From positions 1 to 64,000 of the forward strand of contig JAMWCD010000005.1 of assembly GCA_023818965.1 (NCBI GenBank): 64,000 nt of DNA. The letters run 5' to 3'. The DNA is from Candidatus Omnitrophota bacterium (GTDB lineage Bacteria > Ratteibacteria > UBA8468 > B48-G9 > DTJG01). Under the pieces are notes generated by a model. It ran no database searches and had not been told where the DNA came from. It saw only the letters and a list, made by a program, of their open reading frames with translations. This document shows positions 28,711 to 37,835 of the stretch, in pieces; position 1 is the first letter of the stretch; each line of letters opens with the position of its first letter. Made by a program: the position numbers and the translations under genes.

Positions 28711-31125
28711 ATGAAATTGTTCATGGGTCTGGCAATGGTTATTTTTATTTCTGGCTTTGTTTCTGCCTATGGATTTACAGTTGTAAAAGACGGAAAACCA
28801 GTGGCAAAAGTTGTTATCAGTAAGGCAGCATTTGATTCAACGCCAGGTTCATTATCAAGATATGCAAAATTAAAGCCCGAAGAGAAAATTAAGTTTGCAG
28901 CACTGGATTTGCAAAAATACATTGAAAAGATGTCAGGAGCAAAGATTGAAATTGTTTCAGATGATGTGGATGTTACTGGTAACATCATCTGTGTGGGTAA
29001 AAGTAATTTTACAAAGAATATCAAGGATCTTAATATTCCGTCAGGTCTTACAGTGGAAAGAAATGAAGAAGGGTACACAATCTTCTGCAGGAATAATGTT
29101 CTTGTTCTTGCTGGTAATGACCAGGGACCTTATTTTGGGACATATTACGCTGTTGCTGAATTTCTTAAAATGCTTGGTGTTAGATGGTTTATGCCTGGTG
29201 AATTTGGAGAACTTGTTCCAGTAAAAAATAATATTGAAATTGGACAGATGAATTTTACTGATAGGCCTGCATTCAGGGTTCGTTCCTGGTGGTGCAATGA
29301 ACCAGCAGATATGGCAGATCAGCATGCGTTATGGAAAATTCGCAATAAAATGACAATTTATGATAGGGATATAATTTGTATCCCCGGAGACAGTTGGTTA
29401 AGAAGATATCTTCCTGACCCAAAGTTAAAAGACACAAGACCTGAGTTATTTGGCAGAAACTTTGATGGAACTGTTAACCCGTATATGGCAAATCTGACAA
29501 ATCCTGAAACAATAAAAATTGTTGCTGATAAGGTCATACAGGAATTTAAGAAATCAGAAGAAAAAGGTGAAAGAATAAATTCAATTGGTTTTGCTCCTGA
29601 TGATGGTCTCCCAATGGACCACAGTCCAGAAACAATGAAATTGAATCAGGGCTTTTATGATGTTTTTGGGAGAGAAGGAGTTCCAACAGAACTTTCAATC
29701 AGTGAGGAATGGTTCAATTTTGTTAACAAGGTCACAGAGGAAGTTGTAAAAGTGTATCCTGATGCAATTATCACAACAAATGGATATGCAAACAGATCAT
29801 TACCACCAGAAGGAATAAAACTTCATCCAAATCTTGGTGTGATGGCTGCCTTTATCTGGGCTGACACATTAAAACCAGTGACAAGTCCAAAATCATGGCA
29901 GGGACAGGTAATGGGTGCTCAATTGAAACGATGGTGTCAGTTATGTAAACGGGTGTTCCTTTATGAATATAATCTGACAATGCTGGTGTCAGGTCTTACA
30001 CCTGTTCCACAGGTGAGAAAAACTGCGATCAATTATTCTCTTTTCAAGAAATGGGGGCTCATAGGTTTTATTAATGAGACGAAATTGCCATTTTTTGAGG
30101 AAGGCATTGTAACAAGATATATCAGGGCGCAATTGATGTGGAATCCAGATGCTGATCTCAACACACTGCTTGATGATTTTTATAAAAAATGGTATGGTCC
30201 TGCAGCAAAGCCAGCAGAAAATTTCTGGAATGCCATAGAAGAATGCCTTTTAGAAACACCACTGCTCGGGCATGAAGACAGAATTCTTCCTTTCGTTTAT
30301 ACAGGTCAACTCATTGATAATCTTGAAAGATATGTTTCTGAGGCAGAAAAACTTGCGAATACAGAAGTAATAAAAACCCATGTTCTTGTTGATCGTCTTA
30401 CTCTTGAGCATCTTAAGGCATATATGGCAATGAAGGATGCTGAATTTAATGCAAAATGGTCAGAAGCAGCAAAATTTACAGATAAAATGATTGAATGCAG
30501 ATTGGCTCTTAACAAAATCAGTCCTTTTCTTGCAATGCCACCTTCCCTGGCAGGAAGAGAAAGATACTATTCAGGTGACCATTATTTTGGAGTATTAAAA
30601 CGGAAAGCATTCTATCAAAAACTTGATGGTTTGACAAATGGCGAAACTGGAATTCTTGTGGCACTTGCTCCGAAGGAAGTAAAATTTTCCATTGATCAGT
30701 CAGGACTTGGTAAACATTTTCAGTGGTATTTACCTGATTTTGATAGAAGCAAATGGAGAACAATTGATACTACAAAACCATTTTACATTCAGGGATATCT
30801 GTCTTCAGATGGTATGCCATACACTGGAAAAATGTGGTATGTTTTTGATCTTGATGTACCTGCGAAATTTTCAGGAAAACCAATAAAATTATATGCTCCT
30901 TTTGTAACCTGTGAAGCATGGGTCTGGGTTAATGGTGAATATGCAGGTCATAGAAAATATCTTGAAGCATACATCAGTCCAGCAGAGATTGATATGGATA
31001 TTACACCTTTCATTAAATATGGCAAAAGGAATACAATTGCCGTCTGGGTAAGTACGGGTTTGAGTCCTGCACAGGCAACAGATGGTTTTCTTGGAAGATT
31101 GTTTTTGTATTCACCAGTTAAATGA
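28711..31125 (+). CDS. Secreted DUF4838 alpha-glucuronidase-like protein
   Basis: An 804-residue protein with a signal peptide (MKLFMGLAMVIFISGFVSAYG). It has the same layout as 171-2585: a GH67-like N-terminal domain (IICVGKS, GPYFGTYYAVAEFLKMLGVRWFMPGE), a DUF4838 barrel (GFAPDDGLPMD) and a C-terminal sandwich (WVWVNGEYAGHRK). The cysteine-pair segment of the two other paralogues is not present. The ribosome-binding site is GGGAGG. It overlaps the URO-D gene by four bases (ATGA), so both are co-translated. Likely extracytoplasmic glycan hydrolase or binding protein; substrate unknown. Confidence 0.8.
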   Translation: MKLFMGLAMVIFISGFVSAYGFTVVKDGKPVAKVVISKAAFDSTPGSLSRYAKLKPEEKIKFAALDLQKYIEKMSGAKIEIVSDDVDVTGNIICVGKSNFTKNIKDLNIPSGLTVERNEEGYTIFCRNNVLVLAGNDQGPYFGTYYAVAEFLKMLGVRWFMPGEFGELVPVKNNIEIGQMNFTDRPAFRVRSWWCNEPADMADQHALWKIRNKMTIYDRDIICIPGDSWLRRYLPDPKLKDTRPELFGRNFDGTVNPYMANLTNPETIKIVADKVIQEFKKSEEKGERINSIGFAPDDGLPMDHSPETMKLNQGFYDVFGREGVPTELSISEEWFNFVNKVTEEVVKVYPDAIITTNGYANRSLPPEGIKLHPNLGVMAAFIWADTLKPVTSPKSWQGQVMGAQLKRWCQLCKRVFLYEYNLTMLVSGLTPVPQVRKTAINYSLFKKWGLIGFINETKLPFFEEGIVTRYIRAQLMWNPDADLNTLLDDFYKKWYGPAAKPAENFWNAIEECLLETPLLGHEDRILPFVYTGQLIDNLERYVSEAEKLANTEVIKTHVLVDRLTLEHLKAYMAMKDAEFNAKWSEAAKFTDKMIECRLALNKISPFLAMPPSLAGRERYYSGDHYFGVLKRKAFYQKLDGLTNGETGILVALAPKEVKFSIDQSGLGKHFQWYLPDFDRSKWRTIDTTKPFYIQGYLSSDGMPYTGKMWYVFDLDVPAKFSGKPIKLYAPFVTCEAWVWVNGEYAGHRKYLEAYISPAEIDMDITPFIKYGKRNTIAVWVSTGLSPAQATDGFLGRLFLYSPVK

Positions 31126-32231
31126 ACATGATGACGCCGAGAGAGCGGTTAATAAGGGTTTTCAAAAGACAGGATATTGACAGAATGCCAGTCAGATTAT
31201 GGGGAGTAGACCCACTTTTTCCTGTAAGAAGTGATTGGAAGGTTCTTTATGAATTAACCGAAAAATATGATCTCGAGATTATCAGATCATGGGGTCCTTC
31301 AAAAGATGAGTGGCCTAAAAATAATTTTGAACAGGTAAATAGCGAAAAAATCATTGAAGGAAAAAACATTAAGGAAATTACCACAACAATTTTCACTCCA
31401 GAAGGTCCTATCACACAAATTTTCCATCAACCGATTTCAGGTGCTCCTGGTTATGTGAGAAAGCATTTTATTGAAAGTGTGGAAGATGCAAAAAGATGGC
31501 TCTCACTTCCTGATATTGAACTTCCCTGTGTTGATTCGTATTTTGATCTTGAAAGAAAAACTGGTTCCCGTGCCATGTTAATGATTGGTATTGATGAAGC
31601 AATGTATATGGTTCAGCGGATGATGGGTTCTGAAATTTTTGGTTTCTGGTTATATGATGAAAGAGAATTGTTGAAGCAGATGATAGATAAGGCATACAGG
31701 CAAATTGAAAAACTTGTAAAACATTATCTTTCAAAAGGAATTGGAGATGCATACGGATGGGTAGGACCAGAACTTTGCATACCACCACTTGCTTCTGTGA
31801 GTGATTTTTATGAATTTGTTGTTGCTTATGACAAAAAAATTATAGACATTGTTCACGATAGTGGAAAATTGACCTGGATTCATTGCCATGGTGACATGAA
31901 ACCGGTTCTTCAGGGATTTATTGACATGGGTCTTGATTGCCTGAATCCCATTGAGCCACCACCTGTGGGTAAAATTACCCTAGCTGAAGCAAAAAAAATA
32001 TGCAATCGGAAACTCTGTCTCGATGGTGGAGTTGAAGATGGCGCTTTTTATACACTAAAACCTGAACAGATGCGAAATCTGGTGATTGAGGTAATTGAGC
32101 AGGGAAAACCAGGGGGATGTTTTATCTTATGCCCGACCTCGTCTCCGAATACAGCAGCAGTTTTGCCTGAGAACGTGATTGAGAATTACAGGATATTTGT
32201 AGAAACAGCAGTTGACCTTCGGATGTATTAA
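31122..32231 (+). CDS. URO-D/MtaA-like (uroporphyrinogen decarboxylase family) protein
   Basis: A 369-residue protein of the URO-D superfamily, which includes uroporphyrinogen decarboxylase and corrinoid-type methyltransferases such as MtaA. The opening MTPRERLIRVFKRQDIDRMPVRLWG is characteristic of the non-haem members. The core includes WIHCHGD, which would supply the His-x-Cys part of a methyltransferase zinc site, and the C-terminal CLDGGVEDG/CPTSSPN blocks. The family is common beside sugar-degradation genes in uncultured bacteria, but its function there is unknown. The ATGA overlap with the DUF4838 gene means that it is co-translated. I would not call it HemE. Confidence 0.75.
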   Translation: MNMMTPRERLIRVFKRQDIDRMPVRLWGVDPLFPVRSDWKVLYELTEKYDLEIIRSWGPSKDEWPKNNFEQVNSEKIIEGKNIKEITTTIFTPEGPITQIFHQPISGAPGYVRKHFIESVEDAKRWLSLPDIELPCVDSYFDLERKTGSRAMLMIGIDEAMYMVQRMMGSEIFGFWLYDERELLKQMIDKAYRQIEKLVKHYLSKGIGDAYGWVGPELCIPPLASVSDFYEFVVAYDKKIIDIVHDSGKLTWIHCHGDMKPVLQGFIDMGLDCLNPIEPPPVGKITLAEAKKICNRKLCLDGGVEDGAFYTLKPEQMRNLVIEVIEQGKPGGCFILCPTSSPNTAAVLPENVIENYRIFVETAVDLRMY

Positions 32232-32246
32232 AAAAGTAGCACAGGT

Positions 32247-32275
32247 TTGACAGAAAATTTGATGTATTGTAAAGT
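32247..32275 (+). promoter_or_regulatory. Candidate promoter of the hydrogenase operon
   Basis: TTGACA (32247-32252) and TAAAGT (32270-32275) are separated by exactly 17 bases in the short gap and leader before the first antiporter-like gene. The -35 is a perfect consensus; the -10 matches four of six. If used, the first ATG after it (32286) would have a very short leader. Confidence 0.35.
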
Positions 32276-32285
32276 AATATCCCGT

Positions 32286-33722
32286 ATGGAATCTTCTTTT
32301 TTTGCTCTCGGGACAATTTTTGTGCCGGTACTTGGTTGTATCACAATTCCTGTTGCTGCCCTTTTATCAAAAGGGTTCAGGAATCTGTGGGCGATGGTTC
32401 TTGCTACCATTACTTTTATTCTTCCTGTTTTCCTTATTCCAGCAGTACTTCAAAGTCCTTCGGGCGAAATCGTTTATAGATATCCATCAATTCTAAACCT
32501 TGAGTTCATTCTTCTTATTGATGGATTCTCAATCTTTGTTTCACTTGTTTCTTCCTTCATAGGGGCTCTCATAGTCCTTTATTCAATTGACTATGTTTCT
32601 CATAATGAGTTTCAGACAGAATATTATACGATGGTAATACTTTTTATTGGTTCTATGATGGGGCTGGTGTTTTCAGGGAATCTTATTTATATGTATCTTT
32701 TCTGGGAAATTGCCGCAATTTGCTCGTGGAGATTGATTGGATTTTATCGTGTTCCTTCCCATATCATCAAGGCAGATAAAGCGTTTCTTATTACATTCTT
32801 TGGTGCAGTGGTAATGCTTTTTGGTTTCATACAGATTTATGGTTCAACTCATACATTTGATATGACTGCAATGAGAACAGTTCCAGTATCATCTCTTGCT
32901 GTTTTTCTAATTCTTATTGGAATGTTTTCAAAATCAGCAACATTTCCTTTGCATACATGGCTTCCTGATGCTGGTGTTGCTCCATCAACAGTAACATCCC
33001 TTCTTCATGCAGCTGTGCTGGTAAAAATTGGTGTTTATGCTTTTGCTCGACTTTTCTGTTATACATTTAAAATCCCTGTTGAATGGAACATTGCAATTCC
33101 TGTTCTTGTTATGTTTTCAAGTATGGTTTCAGCAGGTGCAGCAATGGTTGAGAATGATATAAAAAGAATCCTTGCGCTTTCTACTGTGAGTCAAATCGGT
33201 TATATTTTCCTTGGTTTCTGGACAAAAACACTTACTGGAGTTGCTGGTGGAGCACTTTTTATTCTCATGCACGGTCTTGCAAAGGCAGGACTATTTCTTT
33301 GTGCAGGGATTATTGAGCATGGAACTGGGAAAAGAGATATCAGGGAACTTGGTGGACTGTTTACCAGTATGCCATTTACTGCAATAAGTTTTCTTGCGTG
33401 TATTCTTTCAGTTATTGGAGTTCCACCTTTTGGTGGGTTTTTTTCAAAATTTATGATGATTTCAGGAACAGTTGAAGCAGGTAGAACAGGAGTTGCCTCA
33501 ATGGGTTTGTTTGTTGCAGTGATGACAGCAATATACCTTTTCAGATTGTTTCATGCTGTTTTCTTTGGCGAAAAGAAAACAGATGGTCATGAAGGTACAT
33601 CCTTAATGGTAGGAATTGTTTTTGTTCTTGCTTTTTTATCACTTCTTGCAGGAATTTTTATCAGTATTCCTGGTAGTTTTGCCGAGGCGTCAGCATTTCA
33701 TCTACTGGAGAAATTCAAATGA
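32286..33722 (+). CDS. Antiporter-like (NuoL/MrpA-like) subunit of hydrogenase complex
   Basis: About 478 residues with some 14 membrane helices. Family motifs are FWEIAAICSW (transmembrane glutamate in TM5), FPLHTWLPDAGVAPSTVTSLLHAAVLVKIGV (TM7-8 with the proton-path lysine) and a later DIKRILALSTVSQIGY. It is one of three ion-translocating subunits that open this operon and would couple electron transfer in the peripheral arm to H+ or Na+ pumping. I prefer ATG 32286; ATG 32262 is in frame and TTG 32247 overlaps a promoter-like box. The stop overlaps the next start (ATGA). Confidence 0.85.
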   Translation: MESSFFALGTIFVPVLGCITIPVAALLSKGFRNLWAMVLATITFILPVFLIPAVLQSPSGEIVYRYPSILNLEFILLIDGFSIFVSLVSSFIGALIVLYSIDYVSHNEFQTEYYTMVILFIGSMMGLVFSGNLIYMYLFWEIAAICSWRLIGFYRVPSHIIKADKAFLITFFGAVVMLFGFIQIYGSTHTFDMTAMRTVPVSSLAVFLILIGMFSKSATFPLHTWLPDAGVAPSTVTSLLHAAVLVKIGVYAFARLFCYTFKIPVEWNIAIPVLVMFSSMVSAGAAMVENDIKRILALSTVSQIGYIFLGFWTKTLTGVAGGALFILMHGLAKAGLFLCAGIIEHGTGKRDIRELGGLFTSMPFTAISFLACILSVIGVPPFGGFFSKFMMISGTVEAGRTGVASMGLFVAVMTAIYLFRLFHAVFFGEKKTDGHEGTSLMVGIVFVLAFLSLLAGIFISIPGSFAEASAFHLLEKFK

Positions 33723-35563
33723 GTAATGATTCAATTTTGCTACTTCCGATCATTTTGCCTGTTGTTTCAGGTATCATTTGTTTCTGTATTCCAGAGAGAT
33801 TTTTTAAGTTGAGAAATTTTCTTGCACTATTGAGTAATTTTGTATTGATACTAATCATATCAGGTCTCTGGCACTCAAAAACCATTTATTATGTTTCTGA
33901 CTGGTTTATGTCAACTGCAATTTTTTCTTTGAAAGCAGATGGATTCAGTAAATTTATCCTTCTGTGGATTTCAATTTTTAGTTTTCTTATCACGTTGTAT
34001 GCCTGGTCAAAAATGACAGGTTTAAAATCCCGTCAGTTCATTACATATCTTTTAATCACCTGTGGATTTGCGTGTGGTGCAGTATTAGCAAATACATTGC
34101 TTGTTCTACTATTTTTCTGGGAAGCACTTCTTGTTACCCTTTATCTTTTTATTGTTCTCGGGGGTGAAAATTCTTACAGGACAGCACTCAAAGCATTTGT
34201 TCTTGTTGGTTTCTGTGATTTTTGTTTTATTCTTGGTGCTGCGATTTACTGGAAAATTACTGGCTCTTTTGATTTTCCAGCAAAGCCGGTTCAGATTGAA
34301 GGACTTGCCATTTTAAGTTTTGTTATGATGATTATTGGGGTTACAGGTAAGGCAGGGGCTTTGCCTTTTCATACCTGGATTCCTGATGCTGCGATTGATG
34401 CTCCTGTGAGTTTTATGGCATTTTTACCTGGTGCTCTTGAGAAACTTATTGGTATCTATCTTCTTACAAGGGTTTGTTTTCAATTTTTCCATCTTATTCC
34501 TGGTAGTGGTTCATCAATAGGGTTGATGACGCTTGGTTCTTTAACAATTGTTATTGCAGTGAGCATGGCATTGATACAGAAGGATGTTAAACGGCTACTT
34601 TCATATCACGCAATCAGTCAGGTTGGCTATATGATTGTTGGTATTGGTACTGGAATTCCAGCAGGAATTGCTGGTGGAATTTTTCATATGCTCAACAATG
34701 CAATTTATAAATCAGCATTGTTTCTTGGAGCAGGGTCTGTGGAACATAGAACAGGTACCACTGATTTGAAATCACTTGGTGGTCTTTACAGCCAGATGCC
34801 TCTTACAGGTCTTTGCTTTGTAATATGTGCTGCAGCAATATCAGGTGTCTGGCCCTTAAATGGTTTTGTATCAAAGGAAATGATTATTCATGGTTCACTT
34901 GAAACAGGATACAAGATTTTTGCTATTGCCTGCTGGATTGGAGCGATTTTAACATTTGCTTCATTTTTGAAGGCAAGTCATGCAATGTTTTTTGGTGAGA
35001 AAAATAATAAATTTTCAAATGTGAAAGAAAATAATTTTTCAATTGTGTTTCCCATGGGGGTTCTCGCTTTACTATGCATTGGCTTTGGGCCTTTCAGCAG
35101 GATTCCTTTGAACGCAATTTCAAATTCCGTTGCGGTTGTATCAGGTCATGATTTTTCAACGCATGCTTTGAATCTGTTCAATCCTGTTTCAGGTGTAACA
35201 ATTTTGTGTCTTATTTTTGCATTTTTGCTTCACAGATACGGCTACCTTAAGAGTGGTAAAAAGGCATATCTTGCATCAGAGGTCGTACATAGATTGCCTG
35301 TTATTAATACTTTGTACAATCTTGCTGAGAGGAAAATATTTGATATTTACGAGCAGGGAATAAGATTTATCAGGGTATTTTCAATAGCACTTTATTATGG
35401 TTTTGATAGAACTGCTGATTGGTTATATGAACGGCTTGTTGTGGAATCAGGAGTTAAGGCAATAAATGCATTGCGGTCAATACACAGGGGATTTGTTTCA
35501 GGCTATGTCGCCTGGATTTTTGCAGGCATTATCATCATAATAATTTTCACCTTTGCATTTTAG
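33719..35563 (+). CDS. NuoL-like antiporter subunit with C-terminal arm
   Basis: A 614-residue protein. It has antiporter-family motifs LLFFWEALLVTLYL (TM5), LPFHTWIPDAAIDAPVSFMAFLPGALEKLIGI and DVKRLLSYHAISQVGYM. After the last core helix a roughly 110-residue amphipathic stretch follows, then a final membrane helix (YVAWIFAGIIIII). This resembles the lateral helix plus terminal anchor of complex I NuoL/ND5. Such an arm is typical of full complex I; Mbh and Ech hydrogenases do not normally show all of it in this form. Overlap with the preceding gene by four bases implies translational coupling. Confidence 0.85.
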   Translation: MSNDSILLLPIILPVVSGIICFCIPERFFKLRNFLALLSNFVLILIISGLWHSKTIYYVSDWFMSTAIFSLKADGFSKFILLWISIFSFLITLYAWSKMTGLKSRQFITYLLITCGFACGAVLANTLLVLLFFWEALLVTLYLFIVLGGENSYRTALKAFVLVGFCDFCFILGAAIYWKITGSFDFPAKPVQIEGLAILSFVMMIIGVTGKAGALPFHTWIPDAAIDAPVSFMAFLPGALEKLIGIYLLTRVCFQFFHLIPGSGSSIGLMTLGSLTIVIAVSMALIQKDVKRLLSYHAISQVGYMIVGIGTGIPAGIAGGIFHMLNNAIYKSALFLGAGSVEHRTGTTDLKSLGGLYSQMPLTGLCFVICAAAISGVWPLNGFVSKEMIIHGSLETGYKIFAIACWIGAILTFASFLKASHAMFFGEKNNKFSNVKENNFSIVFPMGVLALLCIGFGPFSRIPLNAISNSVAVVSGHDFSTHALNLFNPVSGVTILCLIFAFLLHRYGYLKSGKKAYLASEVVHRLPVINTLYNLAERKIFDIYEQGIRFIRVFSIALYYGFDRTADWLYERLVVESGVKAINALRSIHRGFVSGYVAWIFAGIIIIIIFTFAF

Positions 35564-35572
35564 GAGTGAAAA

Positions 35573-37051
35573 ATGTTTTTATTCATTTTTATTGCAGTGC
35601 CTCTTGTAGTTGCGGGATTTTTGCCCATTGCTTCAAGAGTTTCAAAGAAGTTTTTGCCTGATTTTCTTGCAAATCTATGCCTTGTTATTCTTGTTGCAGC
35701 AAGTATTACAACATTTAAACTCTGGCCTGGTGCAGGTAGTTTTTCACACAAGATTTTCTGGTTTGGTGATAGTTTGAATATATCTGTTGTTCTTGATGGA
35801 TTAAGTTTGTTAATGATTTTCATCATTTCATCCATTTCTCTTGCTGTTGGATTGTTTTCAATAGATTACATGGATAAATATGGTTCTCGTGCAATTTATT
35901 ATGCAATGTTTCTTGTGCTTGTAGCAGCAACAAATGGAATTGTTCTTACTTCAGATTTGTTTACAATGTATATTTTTATTGAAGCAGCAGGTCTTGCATC
36001 ATATGGTCTTGTTTCACTTGGAAAAACAAGGGATTCAACTGAAGGCGCATTTAAATATCTGATATTATCCGCAGTGGCTTCTTCATTTATTCTTCTTGGT
36101 ATTGCATTAATATTTCTTACCACAGGAACAACAAACATAAAAGAAATTGCATCTGTGTCACGTCTTGTTCCAAAATTGAGCGTTATTCTGTTTCTTGCTG
36201 GCTTTGGTTTGAAAAGTGGGCTTGTTCCATTTCATTTCTGGATGCCTGATGCCTACACTGGTGCACCTGCAGTGTTACCTGCTTTAAGTTCAGGTGTTTT
36301 TGTCAAGGTTGCAGGAGTTTACGCAATGAGCAGGGTATTTTTCAATGTGATTGGTTTCAGTTATAATATTTCATCCTTGCTTGTTTATCTCGGGATAATT
36401 TCTATACTGGTAGGTGCATTGCTTGCACTCGGTCAGACGCGATTAAAGAGGTTGCTTGCATATTCCTCAATCAGTCAGGTTGGCTATATTTTTCTTGGCA
36501 TAGGAACTGGAACACCACTTGGAATTATTGGGGGGCTTTTGCATCTTTTTTATCATTCAATATTTAAATCACTTTTGTTTTTGAATGCAGGTGCAGTTGA
36601 ATATGCGACACAAACAGATGAAAGTACCGAACTTGGTGGACTTGGTGCAAAAATGCCATTTACTTCAACAACAAATGTCATTGGATTACTTTCAGCAGCA
36701 GGTGTTCCACCACTTAATGGGTTCTGGAGTAAATTGATTATTGTGATTGCCCTTATTCAGATAAAAATGTATTTTTATGCATTCATCGCAATATTTGCAA
36801 GTGTTTTAACCCTTTGGTATCTACTTTTAATTCAGAGACGGGTCTTTTTTGGAAAACTCAAAGAGCAATGTGAAAATGCTGGTGAAATTCCATTCTGGAT
36901 GAATCTGTCATTGGTTGGACTTGCTCTTGCTTGTTTCTGGACAGGTGTGGTTTTTGCACCTGTGATTTTGAAATGGATTTTACCTGGAGCAAATGTCCTT
37001 GTTGAAGGAATTAGAAGTTCAATCAATACATTTATTATCGGAGGAAGTTAA
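35573..37051 (+). CDS. NuoN/MrpD-like antiporter subunit
   Basis: A 492-residue protein with about 14 membrane helices and the motifs YIFIEAAGLASY (TM5), LVPFHFWMPDAYTGAPAVLPALSSGVFVKVAGV (TM7-8) and RLKRLLAYSSISQVGYI. It is the third antiporter-like subunit, so the complex has the L/M/N trio of complex I. A gap of nine bases separates it from the previous stop, and its own stop overlaps the NuoJ start (TAATG). Confidence 0.85.
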   Translation: MFLFIFIAVPLVVAGFLPIASRVSKKFLPDFLANLCLVILVAASITTFKLWPGAGSFSHKIFWFGDSLNISVVLDGLSLLMIFIISSISLAVGLFSIDYMDKYGSRAIYYAMFLVLVAATNGIVLTSDLFTMYIFIEAAGLASYGLVSLGKTRDSTEGAFKYLILSAVASSFILLGIALIFLTTGTTNIKEIASVSRLVPKLSVILFLAGFGLKSGLVPFHFWMPDAYTGAPAVLPALSSGVFVKVAGVYAMSRVFFNVIGFSYNISSLLVYLGIISILVGALLALGQTRLKRLLAYSSISQVGYIFLGIGTGTPLGIIGGLLHLFYHSIFKSLLFLNAGAVEYATQTDESTELGGLGAKMPFTSTTNVIGLLSAAGVPPLNGFWSKLIIVIALIQIKMYFYAFIAIFASVLTLWYLLLIQRRVFFGKLKEQCENAGEIPFWMNLSLVGLALACFWTGVVFAPVILKWILPGANVLVEGIRSSINTFIIGGS

Positions 37052-37524
37052 TGGAACCTTTGATACTGCTGGCAGTCATGATTTTTTCAGGTCTTGCAAT
37101 ATTTTTGAAGGATTTGTTAAAGGCAGTGATATGCCTGATGATTTCCAGCATATTCCTTGGGATTATCTTTTTCAAACTTGGTGCTCCATATGCAGGTGTT
37201 TTTGAGATTTCAGTTGTTGCAGGGCTTGTCATGGTTCTTTTTATTCTCACAATTTCTCTTGTTGGTGGAGAGGATTTTGTAAAAGAACCTGCTATTCCAG
37301 TAATATTTTTTCTTATTCTTCTTGGAATTTTTTCTCTTCTTGCGGTCTTTGGTTTTAAGGTTTCTTTTATTCCCTCATCCGCAACTGGTGATAAGTTTTT
37401 AAACTTTGGGCAGGTGTTGTGGGCAGGCAGGACATTTGATATGGTAGCGCAAATCAGTGTTATATTCGCTGGTGTTTTTGTTATTCTTGCCATTGTCAGC
37501 AGAAAGGGGAAAAATGGTAAATGA
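37051..37524 (+). CDS. NuoJ-like membrane subunit
   Basis: A 157-residue protein with five predicted membrane helices. The glycine/alanine-rich third helix (FEISVVAGLVMVLFILTISLVGGED) corresponds to the flexible TM3 of NuoJ/ND6. GGAGG lies just upstream of the ATG. In complex I this subunit forms part of the E-channel and ion path near the quinone or hydrogenase cavity. The gene sits between NuoN-like and NuoK-like genes, exactly as in complex I gene order. Confidence 0.85.
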   Translation: MEPLILLAVMIFSGLAIFLKDLLKAVICLMISSIFLGIIFFKLGAPYAGVFEISVVAGLVMVLFILTISLVGGEDFVKEPAIPVIFFLILLGIFSLLAVFGFKVSFIPSSATGDKFLNFGQVLWAGRTFDMVAQISVIFAGVFVILAIVSRKGKNGK

Positions 37525-37831
37525 ATCACTGAATCATTGTTTTATGTATGCTTACGCAGTTTTTGTTCTTATTTTTATTGGGTTTTATTGCCTTATTGCA
37601 AGAAGAAATATGGTTAGATTATTAATCGGACTTGAAATCATTTCAAAAGGGATATGTTTACTCATTATTTCTGGTTCCTATCCATCAAAGATATTAACGG
37701 CACAGGCACTTGTAATAACAGTGATAGTCATTGAAGTGTGTGTGATGGCGATTGGGCTTTCTCTTGTGATAAGGGCGTATCATCAATCGGAAAGCATTGA
37801 TATACGGGATTTTTCAAAACTAAAGGGATAA
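37514..37831 (+). CDS. NuoK-like membrane subunit
   Basis: About 105 residues with three membrane helices. Conserved acidic residues lie in the helices (LLIGLEIISKG and VIVIEVCVMAIGL), matching Glu36 and Glu72 of E. coli NuoK. The start at ATG 37514 overlaps the NuoJ stop by eleven bases; a longer frame from 37457 would overlap the NuoJ gene far more. It supplies the central ion-translocation glutamates. Confidence 0.85.
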   Translation: MVNESLNHCFMYAYAVFVLIFIGFYCLIARRNMVRLLIGLEIISKGICLLIISGSYPSKILTAQALVITVIVIEVCVMAIGLSLVIRAYHQSESIDIRDFSKLKG

Positions 37832-37835
37832 AAAA

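Noticed and set aside
31122-32231. hemE (haem biosynthesis)
   Set aside because: The N-terminus and the WIHCHGD block are those of non-haem URO-D family members, and no haem genes are nearby.
32122-32410. Minus-strand frames opposite the URO-D end and the first antiporter gene
   Set aside because: They overlap two well-supported genes, show no recognisable domain and have no promoter or ribosome-binding site.
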